DNA from: Verrucomicrobia subdivision 3 bacterium UBA7542
Lineage (GTDB): Bacteria; Verrucomicrobiota; Verrucomicrobiia; Limisphaerales; UBA11358
Assembly (NCBI GenBank): GCA_002479245.1
Contig: DLMG01000124.1
Location: 1 to 17,960, forward strand
DNA: 17,960 nucleotides
Direction: 5' to 3'
Made by a program: the position numbers and the translations under genes. Position 1 is the stretch's first letter. Every line of letters starts with the position of its first letter. This document shows positions 1 to 7,715 of this stretch, piece by piece. Under the pieces are notes generated by a model. It made no database searches. It saw only the letters and a program-made list of their open reading frames with translations, and had not been told where the DNA came from.

Positions 1-342
1 CTCGCGTCGTTCATGATGGTCAGCTTGCAGATGCAGATTGTCCGCACGGTCAAATCCAATCTGCCCACCGCCACACTCGCCACTCCCGCAAAAAAGCCCG
101 ACATTGTGAATCTCACCGTGAACCAGGACGGCCAGGTTTCCGCGGACGACAAACCCATCGCCTTCCCCGAATTGTTCACCCTGCTTACGAACCGTTACAA
201 CCTGAACACCAATCTGCCCGTTTACATCACCGGGGCGCACAACGCCACACACGGCTCAGTGGTATTCGTGCTCGATTTGGTGAAACGCGCCGGCATCCAG
301 CGCGTGGCCATCGCCGTTAGTACGGTCCCCGATCATCCTTGA
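1..342 (+). CDS. ExbD/TolR-family biopolymer transport protein, 5' partial
   Basis: The reading frame is open from base 1, so the gene starts left of the window. The first ATG, at 13, lies inside what looks like the end of the membrane helix (LASFMMVSLQMQIV) and is probably not the true start. What follows resembles the periplasmic domain of ExbD/TolR: a strand ending in VNLTVNQDGQV, and a C-terminal LDLVKRAGIQRVAIAV matching the family's 'lvkraGi.kvaia' ending. In this family an inner-membrane ExbB/ExbD (TolQ/TolR) motor uses proton-motive force to energise TonB- or TolA-like partners; the ExbB partner would be expected just upstream. The next gene starts 7 bases after the stop, suggesting an operon. 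The visible part is about 113 residues, against roughly 135-145 for a whole ExbD. The family call is fairly secure; the transported substrate cannot be told. Confidence 0.8.
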   Translation, partial: LASFMMVSLQMQIVRTVKSNLPTATLATPAKKPDIVNLTVNQDGQVSADDKPIAFPELFTLLTNRYNLNTNLPVYITGAHNATHGSVVFVLDLVKRAGIQRVAIAVSTVPDHP

Positions 343-349
343 AATTACC

Positions 350-883
350 ATGAAGAACTTCCAACAAAATCTCTTGATCCTCCTCGCTCTGGCGCTCTGT
401 GGCCTTTGCGTCTGGCAATGGTATGAACAAACCGTCCAGCGCACCGAAATCCAGACCCTCAACCGGATCGTCTATGACCGCAACGCCGCCATTCAGGGCT
501 ACACCAATTCCATCGCCACGCTGAATCATCAGGTGAACCAGATGGACACGCGCATCACCGAAATCAAGGCCGTCGTCGCGACCAATGAACAACTCATCAT
601 TTCACAAAAGGCTGAAATCGTGCAATTGCAATTCGCCAACGAAACTGCCACCAACGAAATCGCGCAATACAAGGCCGCCGTGGATGCGCTGGAAGCGAAG
701 CTGAAGGAAGCCTATGCCGGCATTGACCAGCAGAACGGAGCCATCTCCAACCTCGTCGCCCAACGCAACGACCTCGTGCAGAAATACAACGACGAAGTGA
801 AAGACCGGAACGACGTTGTTGCCAAATATAATGACCTGGTGAAACAAGTCCAATCCGGCGGCAAAAAGCAGCCGGACAAATGA
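350..883 (+). CDS. Membrane-anchored coiled-coil protein
   Basis: This 177-residue protein has a hydrophobic N-terminal segment (about residues 8-24, LLILLALALCGLCVWQW) that could be a membrane anchor or an uncleaved signal. It is followed by a long polar helical stretch (about 30-170) with heptad-like spacing of I/L/V and many N, Q, E and K residues. Such sequence is typical of coiled coils. The C-terminus repeats a short pattern (RNDLVQKYNDEVKDRND, then VVAKYNDLVKQ). It starts 7 bases after the ExbD-like gene, so the two are likely co-transcribed. A periplasmic coiled coil beside an ExbD gene could bridge the motor to an envelope partner, but that is inference. No enzymatic domain is visible. 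The protein family was not recognised. Confidence 0.75.
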   Translation: MKNFQQNLLILLALALCGLCVWQWYEQTVQRTEIQTLNRIVYDRNAAIQGYTNSIATLNHQVNQMDTRITEIKAVVATNEQLIISQKAEIVQLQFANETATNEIAQYKAAVDALEAKLKEAYAGIDQQNGAISNLVAQRNDLVQKYNDEVKDRNDVVAKYNDLVKQVQSGGKKQPDK

Positions 884-1046
884 CACCAACGGTTGGCAGA
901 ATCAAATATTTCCCGGCTTCTGGATTGCCTACCAGTGGGACCTGCCGGTCGGCCCGACGGACGTGGTGCTGCTGGGAATCATTTATGCGTTTGGCTTTGC
1001 CGTAAAAAAACTCGCGCTCCTCTTCCGCCCAAAATCAACGGCGTGA
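880..1046 (+). pseudogene. Small membrane protein reading frame broken by an apparent AC duplication
   Basis: An ATG at 880-882 overlaps the stop of the coiled-coil gene (ATGA). Read directly it gives an unremarkable peptide that stops near 1004. The frame beginning at 885 instead encodes a convincing hydrophobic protein through the TGA at 1044-1046: TNGWQNQIFPGFWIAYQW, then a segment with VVLLGIIYAFGFAVKKLALLF. That frame has no ATG. Removing one AC from the ACAC at 883-886 would join the ATG to it and give a 54-residue protein with one membrane helix, translationally coupled to the gene before it. This is therefore best read as a frameshifted third gene of the ExbD operon, or a sequencing error. 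The function is unknown. Confidence 0.5.
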
Positions 1047-1085
1047 TTTCATCCGGCACCGGTTGACCCGCAAACCGGCACAGAA

Positions 1086-1136
1086 TTTACAATTGTAAAG
1101 ATTACGCTTGACATCTCTACAAATGTCAAGCAAAGT
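1086..1136 (+). promoter_or_regulatory. BlaI-type operators and promoter of the blaI-M56 operon
   Basis: Bases 1086-1099 form a perfect 14-bp palindrome, TTTACAATTGTAAA, very close to the known BlaI/MecI operator core TACA-N2-TGTA. A second inverted repeat follows: CTTGACA (1107-1113) and TGTCAAG (1124-1130). A TACAAATGTC core sits inside it at 1118-1127, one base off the consensus. A -35 box TTGACA (1108-1113) and a weak -10 CAAAGT (1131-1136), 17 bases apart, lie within the second repeat. Bound repressor would therefore cover the promoter. The gene starts at 1143, so the transcript would be almost leaderless. Autoregulation by the adjacent BlaI-family protein is inferred from the family. 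Confidence 0.65.
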
Positions 1137-1142
1137 CGCGCC

Positions 1143-1532
1143 ATGCCCAAGCCTTCCATCGAACTGACCGAGTCGGAATGGACGATCATCAAGGCCGTCT
1201 GGGACCATGAACCCTGCGCGGCGCCGGCGATCCAGGAAAAACTCCACCCACAAACCGCCTGGACCTATTCCACCGTGCGCACGCTCATGGACCGCATGGT
1301 TGCGAAGGGCCTGCTCACGGCGGAAAAGGTCCGTAACCTGACGCTCTACCGTTCCGTAGTCACCCGCGAACAGGCGCAGCGCGGTGAATTGTTTTACGCC
1401 CTCAAGCACGCCTTCAACGGCGCGCTCACCCCGATGGTCCAATGCCTCCTCGACACCCGCAGTCTGAGCGTTGATGAACTGGAAACACTGGAATCCCTGA
1501 TCAAATCGAAGAAAAAATCAGCCAAAAAATGA
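1143..1532 (+). CDS. BlaI/MecI/CopY-family transcriptional repressor
   Basis: This 129-residue protein has the length and winged-helix layout of the BlaI family. LTESEWTIIKAVWDHEP (8-24) begins the DNA-binding domain, and TYSTVRTLMDRMVAKGLL (41-58) is the recognition helix region seen in BlaI/MecI. The C-terminal half (about 75-120) would form the dimerisation domain, ending in a lysine-rich tail. In this family a dimer represses its own operon until a partner M56 membrane protease inactivates it, directly or indirectly. The stop overlaps the start of that M56 gene by 4 bp (ATGA), so the two are co-translated. BlaI-type palindromes sit just upstream. The start at 1143 matches the family N-terminus; no Shine-Dalgarno sequence is visible. 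What it regulates beyond its own operon is unknown. Confidence 0.93.
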   Translation: MPKPSIELTESEWTIIKAVWDHEPCAAPAIQEKLHPQTAWTYSTVRTLMDRMVAKGLLTAEKVRNLTLYRSVVTREQAQRGELFYALKHAFNGALTPMVQCLLDTRSLSVDELETLESLIKSKKKSAKK

Positions 1533-4060
1533 ATCCGCCCATCGAAACCCTGAATCGTTTTGGCGAAAACGCGCTCCATTTTGCGTGGCCGATGTTGTGG
1601 CAATCCAGCATGCTCATCGCGGTGCTGTTTGTCGCCGACCTTACCCTGCGCCGGCACATCCGCGCAGCCGTTCGTTATGCGCTGTGGCTGGTGCTGCTGG
1701 TAAAATTGTTGCTCCCACCCACCCTGGCGCTGCCCACGGGGGTTGCCTGGTGGCTTCTGCCCGCCACTGCCTCCGCAAAGCCGCATATCACCAAATTTGT
1801 CGTCAGTTATGACATTGATACTGCACCCAGCCTGCCACCGCAGCCAGCCCCGGTCTTCGCGCCCCCGCAACCGATGATGTCCGCTGCCGCCTCGGCAATA
1901 CTTGCCTGGGGCCTGATCAGCGCCGGTTTATTGGTCTGGATGACGGTACGCTGGCGACAGGTCGATGGCGATATACGCCGTGCAACACCAGTGCCCGCGT
2001 GGCTCAGTAAATTGTTTGACGAAGCAAAATCTTCGACCGGCCTGCGCCGTACTGTGCATTTGCGGGTGACGCATCAAGCCATGTCCCCGGCAGTTTGCGG
2101 ACTGTTCCGGCCAGTGATAATGCTGCCGCAATCACTGGTGCAAAAACTCACACCGGAACAATTGCGGGCGGTATTGCTGCATGAACTGACCCATCTTCGG
2201 CGCGGTGATGTCTGGATGAATTGTGCGCAGGCACTGGTCCAGATCGTTTATTGGTGGCATCCCCTGCTCTGGTTCGCCAATGCCCGCATCCGTCGTATAC
2301 GCGAAGAAGCCGTGGACGATGCCGTCATGCTGGCGCTCCGCGACGAGGCGGAGACTTACGCCCCTACGCTGCTCGAAGTGGCGAAGCTGGCGTTCAACCG
2401 GCCACTGGCCAGTCTGGGTTTGGTGGGCATCCTCGAATCCCGCAGCGCCTTGCGGCAGCGGATCGAGCGCCTGGTGAACTTCCATGCGCCGGGCAAAGCC
2501 CGACTGACCATCGCATCCTTGCTGGGAATTCTTGCTTTTACCGCGCTGGCCGTTCCGATGGGCGCCGCGCCGCCCCATTCAACAAATGCGAGCGATGCGG
2601 TTGGTTCACCAACAGCCGCCGGCAACACGCCGCCGACAGTGCTGGCCGGGACCGGTTCCGAAACGGCCGGGACAGCGACGATGACGTTCAAAATTGACCG
2701 GCCGCCGGATGCGGACAGTTTGAAAAGGCTCCTGCTGGATGCGGGTGTGAAACTTCCGCCAACGGTATATTTTTGCACGGACAAAGGCCTTTTGCTGGTG
2801 CGAGGCGACCAGAAGCAACTGGCGTTGGTGAAATCGGTGGTGTTGAAGTTGAATGGATATTTGCCAAAGGAAATCCCGACGGAGACCAATGTTTCCACAG
2901 GATTCAGAGAAAGGTTGGAGGCGATTGTTGAACGGTCGTACAAAGATACGGTAACGAATTATGGAAAAACCGAAACCGCGTCGGATCCGAGCGAGAATGC
3001 GCCGCCGCCTGTTTTCAGTGGAATCACCAACAAGACAACTTCAAATGCCAATGCTTCGACCAACTTTGAGACCCGCACCTTCAACGTGGACACAAAGTTA
3101 TTCCTCGCCGCTTTGCAGAAGCAGACCGGCCTTCAAACCAATGTCAGTGCCGCCATGAAACAACTTCTCTCAATTGTCGGCGTGGAATTGTCGCCGCCGA
3201 AATCAATTTATTACAATGAAAACCGCGGAGTGCTGTTTGTCCACGCAACCCCGCAGGATTTGGACACGATTGAAAAGGCAATACAGGTTCTGAACGTGCG
3301 GACACCGCAAATTCATATCAAAGCCAGATTCATCGAGGTTCCGGAAGAGGAAGTCCAATCCCTTGGAACAAATCTCATTCCAACGGGTGTCACAAGCGTG
3401 GCCGGTATTTTAACCGACCCCAATTTTCGGGTCGTGATTCATGCCTTGGAACAGCGCACCGGGACGGAGCAGTTGGCCGAACCGGAAGTGACCACCATGA
3501 GCGGCCGGCAAACCCAGATGCGGGCTACCGATATCTTCACCGTCGTGACCAACCTTGTCTTCCAGGATGCTTCAACCAATTCGGCCCTGGTTCCACAGAC
3601 CACAGAGGTGGAATGCGGTCCAATTTTGGATGCCGTGGCTTCTGTTTTGCCTGATGGCTACACTATTGATTTGAAAGTCACAGCCAAGGTGACGGAATTG
3701 TCTGGCTATGATAAAACAACCAATGCAACCCTGTTTGTCAACGCGACCGGCCTAAAGGTTTCCGTGCCGACGATTCTTCAGAGTTTTCACGTCCGGCAGA
3801 CCGATGCACATCTAAGATTATGGGATAATCAGACCGTCGTTCTTGACAGCAAGATCTCCCCGCAGATCCAAACAATGAAAATGCTCGGCGAGCAGACGGA
3901 GATGGGTCGGCTGTCTCAGCGCGAGTTAAAACTGTCGGTGAAAAGCAGGCTGGTGGTTTTTGTGACGGCCACCATCATAGATCCAGCTGGCAACCGGGTG
4001 CATAGCGACGAAGAAATGCCTTTTGCCACTACCGGAATTCCACCGCAGGTTCCCCAATAA
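1529..4060 (+). CDS. BlaR1-like M56 metallopeptidase receptor fused to a secretin-like domain
   Basis: This 843-residue protein has two parts. Residues 1-345 follow the BlaR1/MecR1 plan: membrane segments at about 22-38, 48-78 and 118-140, then a cytoplasmic M56 zinc-protease domain with H218-E-L-T-H222, a likely third ligand in REEAVDD (258-264), and a fourth membrane segment at about 325-345. After the last helix there is no penicillin-binding sensor. Instead there are two related alpha/beta modules (386-443 and 516-590) resembling secretin N domains. A secretin-like region (about 594-820) follows, with IKARFIEVPEEEVQSLG, LAEPEVTTMSGRQTQ, and a closing LVVFVTATIIDPAGN comparable to the LLIFVTP ending of GspD/PilQ proteins. 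By BlaR1 topology this region would lie outside the cytoplasm. It probably works with the BlaI-like repressor encoded upstream. The signal sensed is unknown. Assembly into a pore is doubtful because the protein is anchored in the inner membrane. Confidence 0.85.
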   Translation: MNPPIETLNRFGENALHFAWPMLWQSSMLIAVLFVADLTLRRHIRAAVRYALWLVLLVKLLLPPTLALPTGVAWWLLPATASAKPHITKFVVSYDIDTAPSLPPQPAPVFAPPQPMMSAAASAILAWGLISAGLLVWMTVRWRQVDGDIRRATPVPAWLSKLFDEAKSSTGLRRTVHLRVTHQAMSPAVCGLFRPVIMLPQSLVQKLTPEQLRAVLLHELTHLRRGDVWMNCAQALVQIVYWWHPLLWFANARIRRIREEAVDDAVMLALRDEAETYAPTLLEVAKLAFNRPLASLGLVGILESRSALRQRIERLVNFHAPGKARLTIASLLGILAFTALAVPMGAAPPHSTNASDAVGSPTAAGNTPPTVLAGTGSETAGTATMTFKIDRPPDADSLKRLLLDAGVKLPPTVYFCTDKGLLLVRGDQKQLALVKSVVLKLNGYLPKEIPTETNVSTGFRERLEAIVERSYKDTVTNYGKTETASDPSENAPPPVFSGITNKTTSNANASTNFETRTFNVDTKLFLAALQKQTGLQTNVSAAMKQLLSIVGVELSPPKSIYYNENRGVLFVHATPQDLDTIEKAIQVLNVRTPQIHIKARFIEVPEEEVQSLGTNLIPTGVTSVAGILTDPNFRVVIHALEQRTGTEQLAEPEVTTMSGRQTQMRATDIFTVVTNLVFQDASTNSALVPQTTEVECGPILDAVASVLPDGYTIDLKVTAKVTELSGYDKTTNATLFVNATGLKVSVPTILQSFHVRQTDAHLRLWDNQTVVLDSKISPQIQTMKMLGEQTEMGRLSQRELKLSVKSRLVVFVTATIIDPAGNRVHSDEEMPFATTGIPPQVPQ

Positions 4061-4082
4061 ACAACCTCCATCTGATATTCAA

Positions 4083-4268
4083 CCCATCACCGTGAGCACG
4101 ATGCCCACGAGGATGCCGATCACGGCGGGAAGTTTTTGCAGTCCGTTTTTTCACCGAAAAGGAGCAGGCCGCCGGCAAAACCCACCCGCGTGCTGCCGCG
4201 ACGATGGCTGACTTCAGTGCCAGTTGCAAATGCTGCACCATCGTTGCAGCGTCAGTGACCTGCCGGTT
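4083..4268 (-). pseudogene. Decayed, internally deleted copy of the EamA transporter gene
   Basis: Read on the minus strand this stretch resembles two separate parts of the EamA gene at 7743-8639. Bases 4100-4205 match 7762-7868 closely, for example AGGATGCCGATCACGGCGGG is identical in both. Bases after about 4202 match 8389-8462 instead; the peptide MVQHLQLALKSAIVAA parallels LIQHLQLVLKSAIVAA of the intact protein. The switch occurs at a shared GCGAC (7863-7867 and 8389-8393), consistent with deletion of about 526 bp between short homologies. That length is not a multiple of three, so the frame is also lost. The segment joins codons near 83 to codons near 258 and cannot encode a transporter. 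It is a remnant of a duplication. Confidence 0.8.
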
Positions 4269-4563
4269 TGCAGGTATTCAACGAGCGATGGAGCAAAGAA
4301 GGAAAAATGACCATTCGCCGTCGAGTGTGCCGTAAAATCCCTAAAAGTGTTTTATTACGCAATTCATTCACAGTGCTTTACTTATGGGAAAAATGGGTTC
4401 GTGAACGGTAAAAACCCAATTATTTGCTTGATTTATGGAAACGGTAAGTATTAAATGCACCAAAGTTTTGTTTCCATGATCAGAAACGATTGAACCTAGT
4501 GGTAGAAACAAGAAATTATCAACACGCCAAACTGGAGGGACTCCAATCCGAAACGCCAATACT
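4269..4563. other. AT-richer leader region upstream of the LamG gene
   Basis: No credible gene is seen here. The segment is visibly richer in A and T than its surroundings and presumably holds the promoter of the LamG gene. An 8-bp inverted repeat, ATGGAAAC (4435-4442) and GTTTCCAT (4470-4477), encloses a possible -10 box TATTAA (4449-4454). The nearest -35-like hexamers, TTGCTT (4424) and TTGATT (4428), have non-ideal spacings of 19 and 15. A GGAGGG at 4534-4539 is too far from the ATG at 4564 to be its ribosome-binding site. The promoter assignment is weak. Confidence 0.3.
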
Positions 4564-7500
4564 ATGAAGACCGCAACTCATGCAATTTCAACCCATCTGT
4601 CCGGTTTCGGACTTTTTATCCTCGCCGCGTGCCTGTTGTCTGCGCCGCCCGCCCGGGCCGGGCTTACAGTGGACATCCATTTATATCACGACTCCTATGG
4701 GTACTATTTTTATCCTTGGCTGAACGCGAACACCAACACACCCAATTTCCCAACCGGGAATTACATGATCGCCTCGCCGCAAATCCCGACCAACGGTTCC
4801 CAGCTTCAATACCAAGCGACCAACAACACCCTCAATTTCATCACAGGAGGCGGGAATTACTACGGTGACTTCAATTCCTTTCTCTATGGCATCACCAACG
4901 GCCAGTGGTCCATCTGGGTGACCAATTCCATCTCGACCAACCAATACAAATTCACTGTCAGCGTTTCAGGCATCACCAGCAACATCTTCGGCGCCCCGGC
5001 GGTGGCGGTTTTCCCGACCAACGGCGCTCAATTCGTGACCAACCAGCCGCTTTTCCAGTGGACGGGTCCGGCGAACTGGGCTGGCGCTTTGAATGTGAGC
5101 GACAACTTTATCGATACGAACGGGAATTGGAACTACGAGGCCTCCGCGAGCTTGCCGCCAAATCAAACCTCCTGGCCGTGTCCGGTGCAGCTTACCGCAG
5201 GCACGAACGATTTCAGCGCTGATTACACCAGTAACGTCACCGCGCAGATTGTCGCTTCCACGCCGCTGATCAATGGGTCACAACCGATTTCCGGCTGGGT
5301 TTCCACGGCCACCTTGGAGACTCATTTCACTTATGATTCACAATTCACGGTCGGCTCGCCCGTTCTCAGCACTTCAAGCGGCGGCCATACTAACGTCGTT
5401 TACTATTCTTTCGAGGACGATAATCTTTTTGCTCACGATTTTTCAGGGCATGGCAACGACATCGTCGGTTACGGATGGTTTGTGAGTCCTCCTTACATGA
5501 CCAATGATGCTGCCGCTGGGTCCTGGGCGGTGGGCTACACCGGTTCAGGCTGGCAGAGTCCGCCCACCAACCTGGTTGCCACACTTGCGGGCAGCTTTTC
5601 GGTTTCCCTCTGGGCCAAAACCTCGGACGATCCGGGCAATGATTCCGACACAGCCGATGTCGGGGCTGGCCTGTTGTCCGCGAATTCCGATCAAGTCATT
5701 CCCCTGGCACAAACCGGAAGTAAACTGGCATTTCTAACCGGTGGCGGCACCCTCGATACTTTGCACTCGGTGACTTCCATCAACACCGGAAGCTACGTTC
5801 ATCTGGTTGTCACCCGCGATCAGGCCAGCGGCGAAAAGAAGATTTACATCAACGGTACTTTGGACGCGGCGGACTCTGGCGCCCCCGGCCTGCTAAACAC
5901 GGCTTCGGCCCCTTCCCTTTACCTCGGCTATAACTCGACGCTTTCTGCTGGATTCATAGGGGAAATGGATGAAGTTCAAATTTATTCCGGCGTGCTTTCC
6001 TCCAACGAGGTCATGCAACTATACAATCACCCAGGCACGGCCATTCCCGACCTCGCCGGAGGCTCGAACAACGGTTTGATCGCACATTATGATTTCGACG
6101 AGGGCACCGTAGTGGCCCCGGATGTTTCTGGCAACGGCAACAACATCGTTCTGTCCGGCAATTTCGGCGGCGCCGGACCCGCTATAAGTTCGGATGCCAT
6201 CGCCGGGGCCGGATCGGTTTCGTTTGATGGCGGCAGCTATCTGACAGCTCCGACCAACCTGTTATCCACCCTCGCCAGCAGCTTCACGATTTCGCTCTGG
6301 GTCAACACCACCCAGAATTATGACTATCAAGGTGATTACGCTTACAACGGCGCTGGAATTATTTCGGCAGACATCCCGGGCATTGCCAATGATCTCGTCC
6401 CCGTGGCTTTGACCGGCGGCCAAGTGGCCTTCAATACCGGAAACACCCAATATGGCTACGATGACACCATCAACTCCTCAGCCACGGTCAACGATGGGTC
6501 CTGGCATCACGTGGTGGTTGCTCGAAATCAGACCACCGGCGAGAAGGACATCTACATTGATGGCGTGCTGGACACGTCTGATTTCGATACCACGGCTTTG
6601 CTGGACGATCCCCAACTGCTGACGATTGGAGCCATTGCCGATGCGAGTAATCCCGATCCTTCAAGTCCCAGTTACACCGGTTACAACGGCTACCAGGGAT
6701 TGCTCGACGACATCCAAATCTACAGCCGCGTATTGAGTTCCAATGAAGTATCCTTCCTTTATGATAACCCCGGCGCCACGCTCAGCGGGTCCTCCACCCC
6801 TCCGTATCCGGTGGACGTGAATCTGCAATTTTATTTTATCCGGTCGCAGGATCCGAATTTGGGTGAAATTTATGGCGCTTCGGTTTCGTTCAACTCGGTC
6901 AGTCCCGCGCCCACCACCACGAACAGCGTGCACTCGCCCAACGACTACTTTTCCACCGAACAATATCCTGGCGGCGGCAGCGGCAGCGGCGCGATTCTCA
7001 ACTCATTGGGCGATGTCCTCAACGAATTCACCAACGGGCTCTGGAAGATTTATATCAATCAGGATAGCCCGACTCAACAAGTCTATTCGTTCCAGGTTTC
7101 CATCAGCGGCCTGGACACCAATCTGCTCCGGGCAGTCAGGATTCTTTCGCCGACCAACGGGGCGGTTGACGTCCTCGCCAATGTACCGTTTTACTGGAAC
7201 GGCCCAACCAATTTTTCGTCGTTGTCCCTGGATCTCGCCGGCGTGGTGGAAGGGTTGAGCCTGCCGATCAATGCCACCAACTGGGCGGCCGCCCCGACGT
7301 TGAGCAATGGAAACCAATTCTTTGATCTGAATTATGTCTCCAACAATTTCCCCGGCGTCACTTTCACCACGCCGGTGGACGCGTCCTCCAACCCGGTCAG
7401 AACCTGGTCAACGGCCGTCGGTCTGAGTTCCGAGGCGTTTTCACTCTTTTTCGTGGGCCCGAACCCAACCCAACTGATCAACGCCCAGCGTGCCGGCACA

Positions 7501-7689
7501 AATTTCCAGTTTTCCTTCCTCTCGCAAGCCAGCGTCACAAACAGCGTGCAATACCGCACCAACCTCGTCCTCGGCAACTGGCTCACCTATTCCAATGTCA
7601 CCGGCGACGGCAGCCTGAAAACCATCCCCATTCCCATTGCCTTGTTTAATGGCTCCAAGCAAGGGTTTGTCCGCATATCGTCGCATTAA
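4564..7689 (+). CDS. Secreted protein with two LamG (concanavalin-like) domains
   Basis: This 1041-residue protein has an N-terminal signal peptide (about 1-32, ending SAPPARA). Two LamG/concanavalin A-like domains lie at about 278-490 and 503-737. Each runs from a 'YYSFEDD' or 'HYDFDEG' opening, through 'HDFSGHGNDIVG' or 'PDVSGNGNNIVL', 'SFSVSLWAKT' or 'SFTISLWVNT', and 'KIYINGTLD' or 'DIYIDGVLD', to 'DEVQIYSGVLSSNEV' or 'DDIQIYSRVLSSNEV'. The pair is bracketed by a second duplicated module of unknown type (about 34-262 and 750-965), and the chain ends with a short beta-rich module (about 970-1041) of the VQYRTNLVLGNW type. LamG domains usually bind carbohydrate or protein; no catalytic residues are evident. 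It is a single-gene unit with its own terminator. The role is inferred as extracellular binding or adhesion. Confidence 0.85.
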   Translation: MKTATHAISTHLSGFGLFILAACLLSAPPARAGLTVDIHLYHDSYGYYFYPWLNANTNTPNFPTGNYMIASPQIPTNGSQLQYQATNNTLNFITGGGNYYGDFNSFLYGITNGQWSIWVTNSISTNQYKFTVSVSGITSNIFGAPAVAVFPTNGAQFVTNQPLFQWTGPANWAGALNVSDNFIDTNGNWNYEASASLPPNQTSWPCPVQLTAGTNDFSADYTSNVTAQIVASTPLINGSQPISGWVSTATLETHFTYDSQFTVGSPVLSTSSGGHTNVVYYSFEDDNLFAHDFSGHGNDIVGYGWFVSPPYMTNDAAAGSWAVGYTGSGWQSPPTNLVATLAGSFSVSLWAKTSDDPGNDSDTADVGAGLLSANSDQVIPLAQTGSKLAFLTGGGTLDTLHSVTSINTGSYVHLVVTRDQASGEKKIYINGTLDAADSGAPGLLNTASAPSLYLGYNSTLSAGFIGEMDEVQIYSGVLSSNEVMQLYNHPGTAIPDLAGGSNNGLIAHYDFDEGTVVAPDVSGNGNNIVLSGNFGGAGPAISSDAIAGAGSVSFDGGSYLTAPTNLLSTLASSFTISLWVNTTQNYDYQGDYAYNGAGIISADIPGIANDLVPVALTGGQVAFNTGNTQYGYDDTINSSATVNDGSWHHVVVARNQTTGEKDIYIDGVLDTSDFDTTALLDDPQLLTIGAIADASNPDPSSPSYTGYNGYQGLLDDIQIYSRVLSSNEVSFLYDNPGATLSGSSTPPYPVDVNLQFYFIRSQDPNLGEIYGASVSFNSVSPAPTTTNSVHSPNDYFSTEQYPGGGSGSGAILNSLGDVLNEFTNGLWKIYINQDSPTQQVYSFQVSISGLDTNLLRAVRILSPTNGAVDVLANVPFYWNGPTNFSSLSLDLAGVVEGLSLPINATNWAAAPTLSNGNQFFDLNYVSNNFPGVTFTTPVDASSNPVRTWSTAVGLSSEAFSLFFVGPNPTQLINAQRAGTNFQFSFLSQASVTNSVQYRTNLVLGNWLTYSNVTGDGSLKTIPIPIALFNGSKQGFVRISSH

Positions 7690-7715
7690 ACAATTGACCA
7701 AAATCCAATCCTGTT

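Noticed and set aside
4029..4241. A 70-residue minus-strand frame as a gene
   Set aside because: Its N-terminal part matches an internal piece of the EamA transporter and then shifts frame; it belongs to the pseudogene remnant.
4533..4545. TGGAG-GGA-CTCCA hairpin and GGAGGG as ribosome-binding site of the LamG gene
   Set aside because: The stem is only 5 bp and the purine run is more than 20 bases from the start codon.
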